From: CAJBVG01 sp943371235
GTDB taxonomy: Bacteria > Bacteroidota > Bacteroidia > Sphingobacteriales > Sphingobacteriaceae
Length of the DNA stretch: 64,000 bases
Assembly (NCBI GenBank): GCA_943371235.1
Contig: CALRTZ010000001.1
Coordinates: 62,001-126,000 of the forward strand
Direction of reading: 5' to 3'
The notes beneath the pieces were generated by a model. It had not been told where the DNA came from. It ran no database searches and worked only from the letters and a program-made list of their open reading frames with translations. A program made the position numbers and the translations under genes. Positions 9,419-19,260 of the stretch are shown here, in pieces (position 1 is the first letter of the stretch; each line of letters starts with the position of its first letter).

Positions 9419-10522
9419 TTATATTTTTACCAACTTCAACACTTCGTCTGCAATTATTTCTGCCGCATGTGGCATTGCTAATTTTTTTATTTCTGCAGAT
9501 AATCGTTCAAGTTGTTCTTTTTCTTGTAATAATTTTAACGCCTTTGGTATTAATTCTTGTTTAGCATTTACATCTTTTACCAACACCGCTGCATTGTATT
9601 TTACCAATGCCATTGCGTTCTTAGTTTGGTGATCCTCAGCTACATTAGGCGATGGAACAAGTATCACTGGCTTCCCTACTAAACACAATTCGGAGATGGT
9701 TCCAGCACCTGCTCTTGCAATTATTAAGTCCGCAACAGCATATGCCATATCCATACTACTAATAAACTCAAATATCTTGACTCCTTCGCTGAATTTTTCT
9801 TTAGCATTTTCAACAATTGTGGAATAGTAGAAACGCCCTGTTTGCCATATTAGTTGCACATCTGAGGCATTTATTTCCTCCACATAATTCATTACACTTT
9901 CATTTAATGTTCTTGCCCCTAAACTTCCTCCGGTTATAAAAATTGTTTTCTTATTTACATCTAAACCAAAATGCTGTATTGCTTGCTCTCTCAAGCCATG
10001 TATTTCCAATAGCTCTGCACGTACTGGATTGCCCGTATACATTAACGTTGCTGCCGGAAAAAACTGTTCCATCCCCTCATAAGCAACACAAATTTTACTG
10101 GCTTTTTTTGCGAGTAATTTATTCGTAATACCTGGATATGAATTTTGTTCCTGAATTACATATGGGATGTTTTGTTTAGAAGCCATGTATAACAAGGGTC
10201 CCGAAGCATAACCTCCTACACCAACGGCAACATCCGCCTTAAATTTTTTTAATATTGAAAACGATTTCCATAAACTTTTTAATAAACGTATAGGAAATTT
10301 TAAATTATCAAAACTTAACTTTCTTTGTAAGCCTTTTATGTCTAATCCAATAATTTCATAGCCAGCCATAGGCACCTTTTCCATTTCAATTTTACCCAAT
10401 GCTCCTACAAAAAGAATTTCAGCATCTGCGCGTTTCTCCCTTATTGCATTAGCTATTGCAATTGCTGGAAATACATGCCCTCCAGTTCCTCCTCCAGAAA
10501 TAATTATTTTAGGCGGCTTCAT
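9419..10522 (-). CDS. murG: UDP-GlcNAc:lipid I N-acetylglucosaminyltransferase MurG
   Basis: Peripheral membrane GT-B enzyme converting lipid I to lipid II. The N-terminal glycine loop ISGGGTGGHVFPA, the G-loop GVGGYASGP, the central GGSLGA and the UDP-GlcNAc pocket (ARAGAGTISEL) are conserved. I place the start at the ATG at 10522 (MKPPKIIISGGG), because an upstream in-frame ATG at 10552 would only add a lysine-rich string encoded inside the ftsW 3' end. The chosen start still overlaps ftsW by 14 bases. 367 residues. Confidence 0.95.
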   Translation of the reverse strand: MKPPKIIISGGGTGGHVFPAIAIANAIREKRADAEILFVGALGKIEMEKVPMAGYEIIGLDIKGLQRKLSFDNLKFPIRLLKSLWKSFSILKKFKADVAVGVGGYASGPLLYMASKQNIPYVIQEQNSYPGITNKLLAKKASKICVAYEGMEQFFPAATLMYTGNPVRAELLEIHGLREQAIQHFGLDVNKKTIFITGGSLGARTLNESVMNYVEEINASDVQLIWQTGRFYYSTIVENAKEKFSEGVKIFEFISSMDMAYAVADLIIARAGAGTISELCLVGKPVILVPSPNVAEDHQTKNAMALVKYNAAVLVKDVNAKQELIPKALKLLQEKEQLERLSAEIKKLAMPHAAEIIADEVLKLVKI

Positions 10523-11654
10523 TTGCTTTTTCTTCTTTTTCCATTTCTTCAATATTTCTACTAATACTTAGTATTATACCGAAGGCTAAACTTGTAAATA
10601 ATATAGACGTTCCTCCCATACTTACTAATGGTAATGGAACTCCTGTTACGGGCATTAAATTTACGGCTACCGCCATGTTCGCAAAGGCTTGTATTACCAA
10701 GCTAAAACTCAATCCACAGGCTAACAATGCACCAAATGCCTTGGGTGCTTTTGTTATGATTTTGATGGATCGGTACAAGAAAAACAAATAGGCGAGTATA
10801 ACCATCGCTCCTCCAAATAATCCGTACTCTTCTATAATGATGGAGAAAATAAAATCTGAATATGGGTGTGGTAAATAGTTGCGTTGACTACTGTTTCCAG
10901 GGCCTTTACCAAATATTCCTCCAGTGGCTATGGCGATTTTAGATTGATCGGATTGAAAACTTTTATCCGGATCTACTTGCTCTTTACTTATAAATGTATT
11001 AATCCTCGATTTGTATGTTTCTCTACGCGGACCAAAAAATATTACTACTAATAATATTAAGCCTACCGCTAAACACGATAGAAATATCTGTTTGAAACTA
11101 ATTCTGCCTATCAACATAATTAAACAACTAGTACCAAAAAGCATTAAGGCAGTTGAGAAATTTGCCGGTGCAATTAATCCAATTACAAAACACACCGATA
11201 ATAAAATTGGTAAAAATGATTTTTTAAAATCCTTTATGTTTTCTTGTCGGCGAGATAACTCACGCGCTAAAAACATAATGAGTGCAAGCTTTGCTAAATC
11301 GGATGATTGAAAGGTTTGCCCAGTAAATGGGATGGTAATCCATCTGCTCGCCTGGTTTATTTCATTTCCGAAAAGTAAAGTGTATAACAATAATGGAATA
11401 GAGATGAACAGTAAAATTTGCGATATACGCGAATAATATCGATAGTCTATTAAGTGAGCAAACCACATTAATGCTAAGCCCACAATCATTAATGATAAAT
11501 GTTTGAATAAATAATATTCTGTATTACCCGATTGGAATTTATAAGCCAATGTTCCAGTAGAACTGTACACTGCCAATAAAGAAACTAAGGATAAGAAGGC
11601 TACTACCATCCATATCCAAATATCTCCCTTTGTTTTACTTAATATCCAATTCAT
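10509..11654 (-). CDS. ftsW: Lipid II polymerase FtsW (SEDS family)
   Basis: Polytopic membrane protein of 381 residues with about ten hydrophobic segments, the septal peptidoglycan glycosyltransferase working with FtsI. SEDS family traits include the GPRRETYKSRI loop, the glycine-rich KSFQSDQSKIAIATGGIFG...GPGNS region, and the C-terminal signature PVTGVPLPLVSMGGTS followed by a last helix and a charged tail. It sits between murD and murG as in other Bacteroidota clusters, which supports FtsW over RodA. Confidence 0.96.
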   Translation of the reverse strand: MNWILSKTKGDIWIWMVVAFLSLVSLLAVYSSTGTLAYKFQSGNTEYYLFKHLSLMIVGLALMWFAHLIDYRYYSRISQILLFISIPLLLYTLLFGNEINQASRWITIPFTGQTFQSSDLAKLALIMFLARELSRRQENIKDFKKSFLPILLSVCFVIGLIAPANFSTALMLFGTSCLIMLIGRISFKQIFLSCLAVGLILLVVIFFGPRRETYKSRINTFISKEQVDPDKSFQSDQSKIAIATGGIFGKGPGNSSQRNYLPHPYSDFIFSIIIEEYGLFGGAMVILAYLFFLYRSIKIITKAPKAFGALLACGLSFSLVIQAFANMAVAVNLMPVTGVPLPLVSMGGTSILFTSLAFGIILSISRNIEEMEKEEKANEAA

Positions 11655-11664
11655 CTTTAAAATA

Positions 11665-13002
11665 TTATAATTCTTTTACTGCTGCTTTAAATTGTTCTCC
11701 TCTGTCTTCGTAGTTTTTAAATAAATCAAAACTTGCGCATGCTGGCGATAATAAAACAGTATCTCCTTTTTTAGCTAAATGAAAACTTACTTCAGCTGCT
11801 TCTCTTGCAGATGCTGTATTTACGATAATGTCCACCACATCATCAAAAGCTTCGTGTATTTTTCCGTTATCTGTTCCTAAACATACAATGGCACGAACTT
11901 TATCTTTCACTAAATTCTTCAAGATAGAGTAATCGTTACCTTTATCTACGCCACCGGCAATCCATACAATCGGAGTGGTTACACTCTCTAATGCATACCA
12001 AGCAGAATTAACATTTGTAGCTTTGCTATCGTTAATAAATTCGATGTCTTGTATACGGGCTACGTGTTCTAAACGATGCTCAGCATTTTTAAAGTCAGAA
12101 AAACTTTCTTTCATAGACTCACTGCGAATCTCTAAAAGTTTTGCTGCAATACCCGATGCCATCGAATTGTACAGGTTGTGTTTGCCTTGTAAAGCAAGTT
12201 CTTGAATAGTCATATTGAATGTATTATTAAGTATGTGGATGTAAAATTTATTTCCTTCTTGATAAGCCCCTTCTTCAACTTTTTGTTGAATACTAAAAGG
12301 CAACATTTTTGATATAGGATGATGGCGTTCTAAGCCTTTCATCGTTTCTTCGTCGTCTAAACAGTAGATGAAATAATCATCTTCTGTTTGGTTTTGTGTA
12401 ATTCTAAATTTAGAATCCACATAGTTTTCTAGTTTATACTCATATCGATCTAAATGATCTGGAGTAATGTTGCAAAGTATTGCAATGTCTGCTTTAAACT
12501 CAAACATGTCATCGAGCATAAAACTGCTCAACTCTAACACATAGTAGTCGAAATTTTCGGTCGCCACTTGGTATGCAAAACTATGCCCAATATTTCCAGC
12601 TAAGCCAACATTTAATCCTGCTTTTTTTAATAAATGATACGTAAGCAGAGTAGTGGTAGTTTTACCGTTCGTGCCTGTTATACAAATTGTTTTTGCATTA
12701 GTATAACGTGCTGCAAATTCTATTTCACCAATAATTTTTGTTCCTTGTTTACGCAAAGCCTTTATTAACGGGGCTTTCTCAGGTATGCCAGGGCTCTTAA
12801 TTATTTCGTCGGCATTTAATATCTTCGCTTCTGTATGTTGATTTTCTTCCCAATCTATCCCCTCTTCATCCAACATATTTTTATAAATATCTTTCAAAGA
12901 ACCAGCATCACTCAAAAACACATCGAAGCCCTTGCGCTTTGCAAGCACAGCAGCTCCCGTTCCACTCTCCCCTCCTCCAAGTATTACTATTCGTTTGCTC
13001 AT
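11665..13002 (-). CDS. murD: UDP-N-acetylmuramoylalanine--D-glutamate ligase MurD
   Basis: Mur ligase adding D-Glu. Visible are the N-terminal ILGGGESGTGAAVLA, the ATP loop ITGTNGKTTTTLL (about 107), the Mg/carbamate region (LELSSFMLDDM), NDSKATNVNS and the C-terminal LLSPACASFDLF. I start at the ATG at 13002 (MSKRIVILGGG); an in-frame ATG at 13026 would add eight residues encoded by the octamer repeat that fills the gap to mraY, so the longer form is probably an artefact. It is followed by ftsW after 10 bases. Confidence 0.95.
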   Translation of the reverse strand: MSKRIVILGGGESGTGAAVLAKRKGFDVFLSDAGSLKDIYKNMLDEEGIDWEENQHTEAKILNADEIIKSPGIPEKAPLIKALRKQGTKIIGEIEFAARYTNAKTICITGTNGKTTTTLLTYHLLKKAGLNVGLAGNIGHSFAYQVATENFDYYVLELSSFMLDDMFEFKADIAILCNITPDHLDRYEYKLENYVDSKFRITQNQTEDDYFIYCLDDEETMKGLERHHPISKMLPFSIQQKVEEGAYQEGNKFYIHILNNTFNMTIQELALQGKHNLYNSMASGIAAKLLEIRSESMKESFSDFKNAEHRLEHVARIQDIEFINDSKATNVNSAWYALESVTTPIVWIAGGVDKGNDYSILKNLVKDKVRAIVCLGTDNGKIHEAFDDVVDIIVNTASAREAAEVSFHLAKKGDTVLLSPACASFDLFKNYEDRGEQFKAAVKEL

Positions 13003-13108
13003 TTGTTCGTTTATCCGTATGCTCATTTGCTCGTTTGCTCATGTGCTCGTAAGTGCCCATTTAGTACACTCTTGCTTTCATTTGCACATTTGCACATTTT
13101 CATATTTG
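13003..13108. repeat. Octamer tandem repeat between mraY and murD
   Basis: On the plus strand, words of period 8 such as TTTGCTCA, TTTGTTCG, TATGCTCA, TTTGCTCG and TGTGCTCG run from the murD start to about 13050. After a short break the word becomes TTTGCACA to about 13108, close to the mraY stop at 13117. This is the only wide gap inside the otherwise tightly packed dcw cluster. Confidence 0.8.
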
Positions 13109-13116
13109 CACATTTT

Positions 13117-14367
13117 TTATCTAAGTTTCAACGTTACAATCGTTACTACCGCCAGTATTATTCCAATGATCCAAAACCTGGTTACGATTTTTGGTTCCGA
13201 ATATCCCATCTTTTGGTAGTGGTGATGTAATGGCGACATTTTAAAAATTCTTCTTCCTTCTCCGTATTTTCTCTTGGTGTATTTAAAATATCCCACTTGT
13301 ATCATCACCGATAAATTCTCTACTAAAAATATTCCACACAAAACTGGTATCAACAATTCTTTACGAATCATGATGGCGTACGATGCAATAATTCCGCCGA
13401 TGGCTAAACTTCCTGTATCGCCCATAAACACTTGCGCTGGGTAAGCATTGTACCATAAGAATCCTATGCATGCACCAATAAATGCTCCTGCAAAAATCAC
13501 GAGCTCACCGGAGTTGGGTATGTACATTATATTTAAGTAATCGGCAAACACCATGTTACCAGAAACGTATGCTAAAATCCCAAGTGTTGCACCAATAATG
13601 GCCGAGGTACCTGTGGCTAAGCCATCAATTCCATCAGTAATATTTGCTCCATTAGATACTGCTGTAATAATGATGATTACAATCGGTATGAAAATCCAAA
13701 ATGCATACTTCTCATAACCATCTCCAATAAATTTCAACAGCTTCGCATAATCAAATTCATTGTTTTTATAAAAAGGAACATTCGTTTTTGTCGACTTTGT
13801 TTCTTTAGTAACTTGGAAATTGCTATTCGTTTTAGTTTCTTCAAATGTTTGGTATTGTGATAAGCCAATTTCACTCGCTGGCACTTTTTCTTTTACCACT
13901 ATTGATGGATGAAAAAACATTGTGTAGCCTATAATTAATCCTAATCCTACTTGACCAACAATTTTAAATCTGCCGGCTAATCCTTCTTTATTTTTCTTAA
14001 ATACTTTGATGTAATCATCAATAAAACCAATGGTTCCCATCCATACGGTAGTAACAATCATCAAAATAATATAGATGTTATTTAGCTTTGCAAATAATAA
14101 TGTTGGAATTAAAATCGCTGCTAAAATTATGAGTCCACCCATAGTAGGTGTTCCTTGTTTTTCTTTTTGTCCATCTAAGCCTAAATCTCTAATGGTTTCA
14201 CCTACTTGCTTTCTATGTAAGTAAGCAATTAAGGTTTTTCCCATTACCAGAGAAATAAGTAAGGAAACTATCACAGCCATAGTGGTACGGAATGTGATGT
14301 ATTGAAAAACACCGGCTCCTGGGAAGTCGAAGTGTCTGTCTAAATATGTAAACAAGTAGTATAACAT
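13117..14367 (-). CDS. mraY: Phospho-N-acetylmuramoyl-pentapeptide transferase MraY
   Basis: Integral membrane transferase making lipid I from UDP-MurNAc-pentapeptide and undecaprenyl phosphate. Family hallmarks are GTPTMGGL (about 72-79), the catalytic Asp motif IGFIDDYIKV (about 113), the NGANITDGIDGLATG nucleotide loop and the C-terminal MSPLHHHYQKMG histidine motif. About ten membrane spans. At 416 residues it is longer than E. coli MraY (360); the extra length is a periplasmic-type insertion around 150-205 rich in T and K, common in Bacteroidota. It follows murE by 3 bases. Confidence 0.97.
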   Translation of the reverse strand: MLYYLFTYLDRHFDFPGAGVFQYITFRTTMAVIVSLLISLVMGKTLIAYLHRKQVGETIRDLGLDGQKEKQGTPTMGGLIILAAILIPTLLFAKLNNIYIILMIVTTVWMGTIGFIDDYIKVFKKNKEGLAGRFKIVGQVGLGLIIGYTMFFHPSIVVKEKVPASEIGLSQYQTFEETKTNSNFQVTKETKSTKTNVPFYKNNEFDYAKLLKFIGDGYEKYAFWIFIPIVIIIITAVSNGANITDGIDGLATGTSAIIGATLGILAYVSGNMVFADYLNIMYIPNSGELVIFAGAFIGACIGFLWYNAYPAQVFMGDTGSLAIGGIIASYAIMIRKELLIPVLCGIFLVENLSVMIQVGYFKYTKRKYGEGRRIFKMSPLHHHYQKMGYSEPKIVTRFWIIGIILAVVTIVTLKLR

Positions 14368-14370
14368 ATC

Positions 14371-15846
14371 TTATTTTTTAGGGGTGTTTACTAATAAATC
14401 TAATTGTTCTTTCAATACACTCTTATCGTCGAAGGGATATTTCACCCCTGCTATTTCTTGGTATTTCTCATGTCCTTTTCCTGCTAATAAAATAATATCA
14501 CCAGCATTAGCTAAATGGCATGCAGTTTTTATTGCTTCTTTCCTATCAACTATACTAATCGTTTTATTACGGTTGGTAATGCTAATACCTGTTTCCATTT
14601 CTTTTATAATTTCTGATGGATCTTCGCTACGCGGATTATCAGAAGTTAAAATTGTTTTATCACTTAACTTACACGCAACCTCTGCCATTATTGGGCGTTT
14701 GGTTTTATCTCTATCGCCACCACATCCTACAATTGTTATAATTCGTTCGTTACCTGTACGAATATTTTGGATGGTTTGTAATACATTTTTTAATGCATCA
14801 GGTGTATGTGCATAATCAACCACACCAATAGTTCCGTTTGCAGAAATGATGTATTCGAACCTGCCTTCGGCTCCATCTAATGCCGATAAAATAGTAAGCA
14901 CTTTTAATTTATCTTGCTCTAATAATATAGCCGTACCATATACTGCCAAAATATTGTAAGCATTAAAACTTCCAACCATTTTAAACCAAACATCTTGGTT
15001 GTCTATATTTAACAACAATCCCGAAAACTGATTTTCTATTACCTTCCCTTTAAAATCTGCCATCGTTAATAATGCATACGATTTCTTGTAGGCATTTGTA
15101 TTTTGTAGCATTACAGCTCCTCGCTTATCATCAGCATTTGTTAATGCAAAAGATGATTTTGGCAATTGGTCGAAGAAATATTTTTTCGCTTTTATGTATT
15201 CATCAAACGTTTTATGAAAATCTAAATGATCGTGGCTAATGTTACTAAACACTGCTCCTACAAAATTTAACCCAGCAATTCTTTCTTGTACCGTAGCATG
15301 CGAGCTTACTTCCATAAAACAATAATCACATCCTTTTGCAATCATCTTTAGTAAAAGCTCATTAATACTTAATACATCAGGAGTAGTATGGGTTGATGGA
15401 ATTATTTCTTCGTTAATTTTATTTTCAACGGTAGAAATTAATCCAACATTATTTCCTAAGGCCCTAAATAATTTATACAATAAGGTAGCAATAGTAGTTT
15501 TACCATTCGTGCCAGTTATACCTACTAGTTTTATTTTTTTAGTTGGATGATTGTAAAAATTCGCTGCAATAAAACCCAATGCTCTGCTGCTATTATTTAC
15601 ACGTATGTAATTAATATTATCAGTTAATGTTGATGGTAACTCTTCGCAAACAATGGTGTGAGCACCTTTTAAAATAGCAGTTTCAATAAAACTATGTCCA
15701 TCAGAAACAGTGCCTCTTGTAGCAACAAATACTGAACCTGTTTCTACTTTTCTAGAATCAAAGCAAATAGATTTTACATCTGAATTAGCATCGCCAATTC
15801 GTTCCGTAATTTCTAGTCCTACTAATATTTCATCTACTGTTTTCAC
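14371..15846 (-). CDS. murE: UDP-N-acetylmuramoyl-tripeptide synthetase MurE
   Basis: Mur ligase adding the third residue of the stem peptide. ATP loop GITGTNGKTTIATLLYKL (about 108), TTPDVLSIN substrate loop, MEVSSHA (about 174), and the C-terminal TSDNPRSEDPSEI motif near 405 are seen. The DNPRSEDP-type sequence is the one associated with meso-diaminopimelate specificity. The start is GTG at 15846, overlapping the ftsI stop by one base. 491 residues, normal. Confidence 0.96.
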   Translation of the reverse strand: MKTVDEILVGLEITERIGDANSDVKSICFDSRKVETGSVFVATRGTVSDGHSFIETAILKGAHTIVCEELPSTLTDNINYIRVNNSSRALGFIAANFYNHPTKKIKLVGITGTNGKTTIATLLYKLFRALGNNVGLISTVENKINEEIIPSTHTTPDVLSINELLLKMIAKGCDYCFMEVSSHATVQERIAGLNFVGAVFSNISHDHLDFHKTFDEYIKAKKYFFDQLPKSSFALTNADDKRGAVMLQNTNAYKKSYALLTMADFKGKVIENQFSGLLLNIDNQDVWFKMVGSFNAYNILAVYGTAILLEQDKLKVLTILSALDGAEGRFEYIISANGTIGVVDYAHTPDALKNVLQTIQNIRTGNERIITIVGCGGDRDKTKRPIMAEVACKLSDKTILTSDNPRSEDPSEIIKEMETGISITNRNKTISIVDRKEAIKTACHLANAGDIILLAGKGHEKYQEIAGVKYPFDDKSVLKEQLDLLVNTPKK

Positions 15847-17951
15847 TACTTTAATTCTAAATAAATAGTTGATCCTTTTTTTATTGCTTGCCCAGCGCTA
15901 ATAGATTGTTGTGCTATTTTCCCTACGCCTTTTGCGTTTACTTTTAAGCCTACATTTTCTAATAAATAAATGGCATCTTGCAATCCCATTCCAGTTACAC
16001 TTGGAACTATTCCTGCTTGTGTTTCTTTAGCATTAAATGCCAACTTATTTTCATTTTTATTGATAGAAACCCAATCCACATCGTTTTGTACATTTGCTTT
16101 CATGCCAACCTTTTCATACACTTCTACCGTTTTTTCTTTCATTCCATCTTTAGCCACAGGCACATCATTTTGCACGTTTGCATAAATGGTAGAAATATCT
16201 TGATGCATATCTAATCTACTTGCGTATACTTTATCTGCAATGTTTTTAAACACGGGCCCTGCCACTACGTTTCCGTAATAACCAGCATGCGAAGGGTCTG
16301 TAACTACAACAATCATAGAGTACTTCGGATTGTTGGCTGGAAAATATCCGCAGAAAGATGCTTGGTAAGTTTTCTTTCCATTTTTATATCCTGCCTTTCC
16401 TTGTGCAACTTGTGCAGTACCCGTTTTTCCTGCAATTGGATAAATGGTAGTACTTAAATTTTTGGCAGTTCCTTGGCTTACTACTCCTTCCATCATCATT
16501 CTCACCATTGCCAATGTTTCGTCAGAGCAAATTTTCTTTTTAATGGTTTTACATTTAAACGTTTCTACCACTTGCCCCATGCTTCTTTTCTCTCTAACTA
16601 TTACAGGTGAAATCATTTTGCCACCGTTCGCTACCGCATTATATAATACAAGGGTTTGCAATGGTGTCATTCTAATTTCATACCCAATTGCCAAGCGTGA
16701 TAAACTTAGTCCACTCCAATCACTAGAGCTCGGATCTTTTACTCTTGGCTTTGGTGTTCCAGGTATTTGTAATTCTAACTGACGGTTTAATCCAAATTGT
16801 TTTAAGCGTTCTATAAATTGCTCAGGATTATCTTTATATCCGTAGTGAATTTTTTTCGCGATGGCCACGTTTGACGAAAGTTCAAATGCTTTTAACATAG
16901 GTATACGACCATATCCACCTTCATGCGAATCGCTCAATGTTGAATTGTATAATCTAAATTTTCCGCCATCAGTATCAACAGTATCTGATGGGCGAAAAAT
17001 GCCATCTTCTAAAGCGGCCATGTAGGAAGCTAATTTAAATGTAGAACCAGGTTCCATTGCTTCTCCAATTGCATAATTATATTTCTCTCTGTACACCCCT
17101 TCTTCCATACGCGTTAAGTTTGCGATGGCTTTAATTTCTCCAGTAGCCACTTCCATCAAAATCACACAACCATGGTCGGCATTGTGTTTAATCAATTGTT
17201 CTGCTAATGCATTTTGTGCTACGTCTTGTATGTTTACATCTATGGTTGTGTAAATATCGAATCCATCTTTTGGTGCTATTTCATCTTCTTCATTTAACGG
17301 AATTAATATTCCTCCAGAAATTCTTTGTACCAAACGTTTTCCAGTAATACCACCTAAATCGGTATCGTATGCACCTTCTAATCCAACGGGCTGCACTCCT
17401 TTTACTTTATATCCAATAGTTCTAGAAGCTAACTGGCTAAAGGGTTGTATGCGTTTGTCTTTTTGAATAACTAATAAACCACCTTTATTTTTTCCTAATC
17501 TAAAAATTGGGAATTTTTTTACAGCTTGTAATTGAGGGTAATTAACCACACGCTTTATTAATAAATATCGTTCGCGATTTTTACGAGCCTTCACCAATTT
17601 GTGTTCGTATTCCGTTGCGGTTTTATCTTGAAATAAATTGGCTAAACAAATGGCTAATGAATCTACGTTTTCGTTAAAAATTTCTTTCGTTAACGCATCT
17701 GTCATTAAATCCATTCTCAACTCATACTCGGGTAATGAAGTGGCTAACAAACTACCATCAATTGCATAAATATTTCCACGTCCGGCTTCAACATCAATAA
17801 AATGTGTAGTTAAACTATCGCTCATACGTTTCCATCTATCACCCTGGAAAACCTGAACATGCACGGCACGAGAGAAAATAGCAATGGCCACCAACGCTAA
17901 CAATACGAAGGTGAGATACACACGGATGATAATATCTTTGCGAATGCTCAT
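15846..17951 (-). CDS. ftsI: Penicillin-binding protein, FtsI/PBP3-type transpeptidase with C-terminal PASTA domain
   Basis: Septal DD-transpeptidase. One N-terminal membrane anchor (about 10-30), a PBP dimerisation domain (about 50-240), then the transpeptidase with active serine in PGSTFKLAS (about 303-311), SSN motif (LSSNVAIAKK, about 360) and KTG motif (AGKTGTAQV, about 508). The last 65 residues form one PASTA domain (VPSVTGMGLQDAIYLLENVG), common in Bacteroidota FtsI. 701 residues. It overlaps ftsL by 4 bases and murE by 1. Confidence 0.96.
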   Translation of the reverse strand: MSIRKDIIIRVYLTFVLLALVAIAIFSRAVHVQVFQGDRWKRMSDSLTTHFIDVEAGRGNIYAIDGSLLATSLPEYELRMDLMTDALTKEIFNENVDSLAICLANLFQDKTATEYEHKLVKARKNRERYLLIKRVVNYPQLQAVKKFPIFRLGKNKGGLLVIQKDKRIQPFSQLASRTIGYKVKGVQPVGLEGAYDTDLGGITGKRLVQRISGGILIPLNEEDEIAPKDGFDIYTTIDVNIQDVAQNALAEQLIKHNADHGCVILMEVATGEIKAIANLTRMEEGVYREKYNYAIGEAMEPGSTFKLASYMAALEDGIFRPSDTVDTDGGKFRLYNSTLSDSHEGGYGRIPMLKAFELSSNVAIAKKIHYGYKDNPEQFIERLKQFGLNRQLELQIPGTPKPRVKDPSSSDWSGLSLSRLAIGYEIRMTPLQTLVLYNAVANGGKMISPVIVREKRSMGQVVETFKCKTIKKKICSDETLAMVRMMMEGVVSQGTAKNLSTTIYPIAGKTGTAQVAQGKAGYKNGKKTYQASFCGYFPANNPKYSMIVVVTDPSHAGYYGNVVAGPVFKNIADKVYASRLDMHQDISTIYANVQNDVPVAKDGMKEKTVEVYEKVGMKANVQNDVDWVSINKNENKLAFNAKETQAGIVPSVTGMGLQDAIYLLENVGLKVNAKGVGKIAQQSISAGQAIKKGSTIYLELK

Positions 17952-18355
17952 TTACGTTCAACTACTATTTTTGTGGGTGGTGCAACCGCTTCATTCAAGC
18001 CAAATGTTTTGGTAATCTTAGCCACTTCGCTTTGTTTACTTTTCGACATTAATATTGATTTGGCAGTTAAGTGTTCCCACTTTAATTCTTTTAATTCTTT
18101 ATTTATTTTTTCTATTTGGCGAATGTTTTTTTCAGCATAATGTTTATTCGCTATATATAACATTCCTAAAACAGTAAGGAAAAACAGAAATGGTAAAATG
18201 TTTAAAGCCGATTCTTTCGACATGTTCTGAGCAAGCCAATTGCTAAAGGCACTAGGCTTTGCAGGGGCTTTGGCTTTTTTTTCTATTACAGGTTCTTCTG
18301 CAATAGGTGCCTCCACTTCTACTTCTTCTCCAACTGTTTCTTTAAACTTGTTCAT
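17948..18355 (-). CDS. ftsL: Cell division protein FtsL-like
   Basis: 135 residues: a long charged cytoplasmic N-terminus rich in E, K and A, one membrane helix (ILPFLFFLTVLGMLYIA), then a periplasmic coiled coil (ENIRQIEKINKELKELKWEH-like heptads). This layout and the position between rsmH and ftsI identify FtsL despite weak sequence conservation. I use the ATG at 18355; a TTG at 18370 would lengthen it by five residues. It overlaps rsmH by 14 bases, so translation is probably coupled. Confidence 0.82.
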   Translation of the reverse strand: MNKFKETVGEEVEVEAPIAEEPVIEKKAKAPAKPSAFSNWLAQNMSKESALNILPFLFFLTVLGMLYIANKHYAEKNIRQIEKINKELKELKWEHLTAKSILMSKSKQSEVAKITKTFGLNEAVAPPTKIVVERK

Positions 18356-19256
18356 TTGTTCTTTCTGCAATTCTCAACTTTGCACTGCGTGCTCGGTTGT
18401 TTATTAAAAGTTCTTCTTCTGTTGCAGTAACTGCCTTGCGACTTACAGCTTCAAAAGGAGTGCTCGTATTTCCGTATATATCTTTTTCTAATTCTCCAGA
18501 GAATTTTCCCTTTTGAATAAAATTTTTCACTAATCTGTCTTCTAAAGAATGGTATGACATTACTACCAATCGGCCTTCTGGTTTTAATACTGCTGCGCTT
18601 TGTATCAAAAATTCTTTCAGCACTTCTAACTCCTCGTTCACTTCTATTCGTAATGCTTGGAATACTTGCGCATAGTATTGATTTTCTTTTCCTCTTTTCA
18701 CCAATGGTTTTATGAGTTCTTTAAATGAACCAACTGTTTCTATTGGTTTAATCATCCGAGCTTTTACTAATAAACTTGCTAAGGTTTTTGCATTATGAAC
18801 TTCGCCATACATGCCAAAAATTTTATGCAAATCTTGTTCAGAATAATTATTCAACACAAACTTTGCATCTTTCTCTCTGAGCTGATCCATTCGCATATCA
18901 AGTGTTGCATCAAAACGTATTGAGAAACCTCTGTCTGCAGCATCAAACTGATGTGAAGAAACTCCTAAGTCTGCTAATATTCCATCTACCTTTTGAATTC
19001 CTAGAAATCGTAATTGATTTTTTAAGAATGAAAAGTTTTGATCTACAAACGTAAATCGATCATCATTCGGAATATTATTTTTAGCATCAGGGTCTTGGTC
19101 GAAACCTATTAAACGCCCCTCCGGACCAAGTTTTTCTAATATTGCTTTTGTATGGCCACCTCCACCAAAGGTGACATCAACATAAGTTCCATTTGCTTGA
19201 ATGTTTAAGCCCTCTAAACATTCATTGAGCATTACCGGTTGATGGTAGCTACTCAT
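18342..19256 (-). CDS. rsmH: 16S rRNA (cytosine-1402-N4)-methyltransferase RsmH (MraW)
   Basis: SAM-dependent methyltransferase of the ribosomal P site. The N-terminus YHQPVMLNECLEGL is the family fingerprint. SAM motif YVDVTFGGGGHTKAIL (about 26-41), ILADLGVSSHQFD (about 100-112), RGFSIRFDATLDMRM, and C-terminal VVMSYHSLEDRLVKNF are all present. 304 residues. It begins 4 bases after mraZ and ends inside ftsL. Confidence 0.97.
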   Translation of the reverse strand: MSSYHQPVMLNECLEGLNIQANGTYVDVTFGGGGHTKAILEKLGPEGRLIGFDQDPDAKNNIPNDDRFTFVDQNFSFLKNQLRFLGIQKVDGILADLGVSSHQFDAADRGFSIRFDATLDMRMDQLREKDAKFVLNNYSEQDLHKIFGMYGEVHNAKTLASLLVKARMIKPIETVGSFKELIKPLVKRGKENQYYAQVFQALRIEVNEELEVLKEFLIQSAAVLKPEGRLVVMSYHSLEDRLVKNFIQKGKFSGELEKDIYGNTSTPFEAVSRKAVTATEEELLINNRARSAKLRIAERTNEQV

Positions 19257-19260
19257 ATGA

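Noticed and set aside
12835..13230. Plus-strand open frames rich in H, L, I, C over the mraY-murD junction
   Set aside because: They are antisense to murD and mraY and run through the octamer repeat, whose period keeps the frame open. No start context or family.
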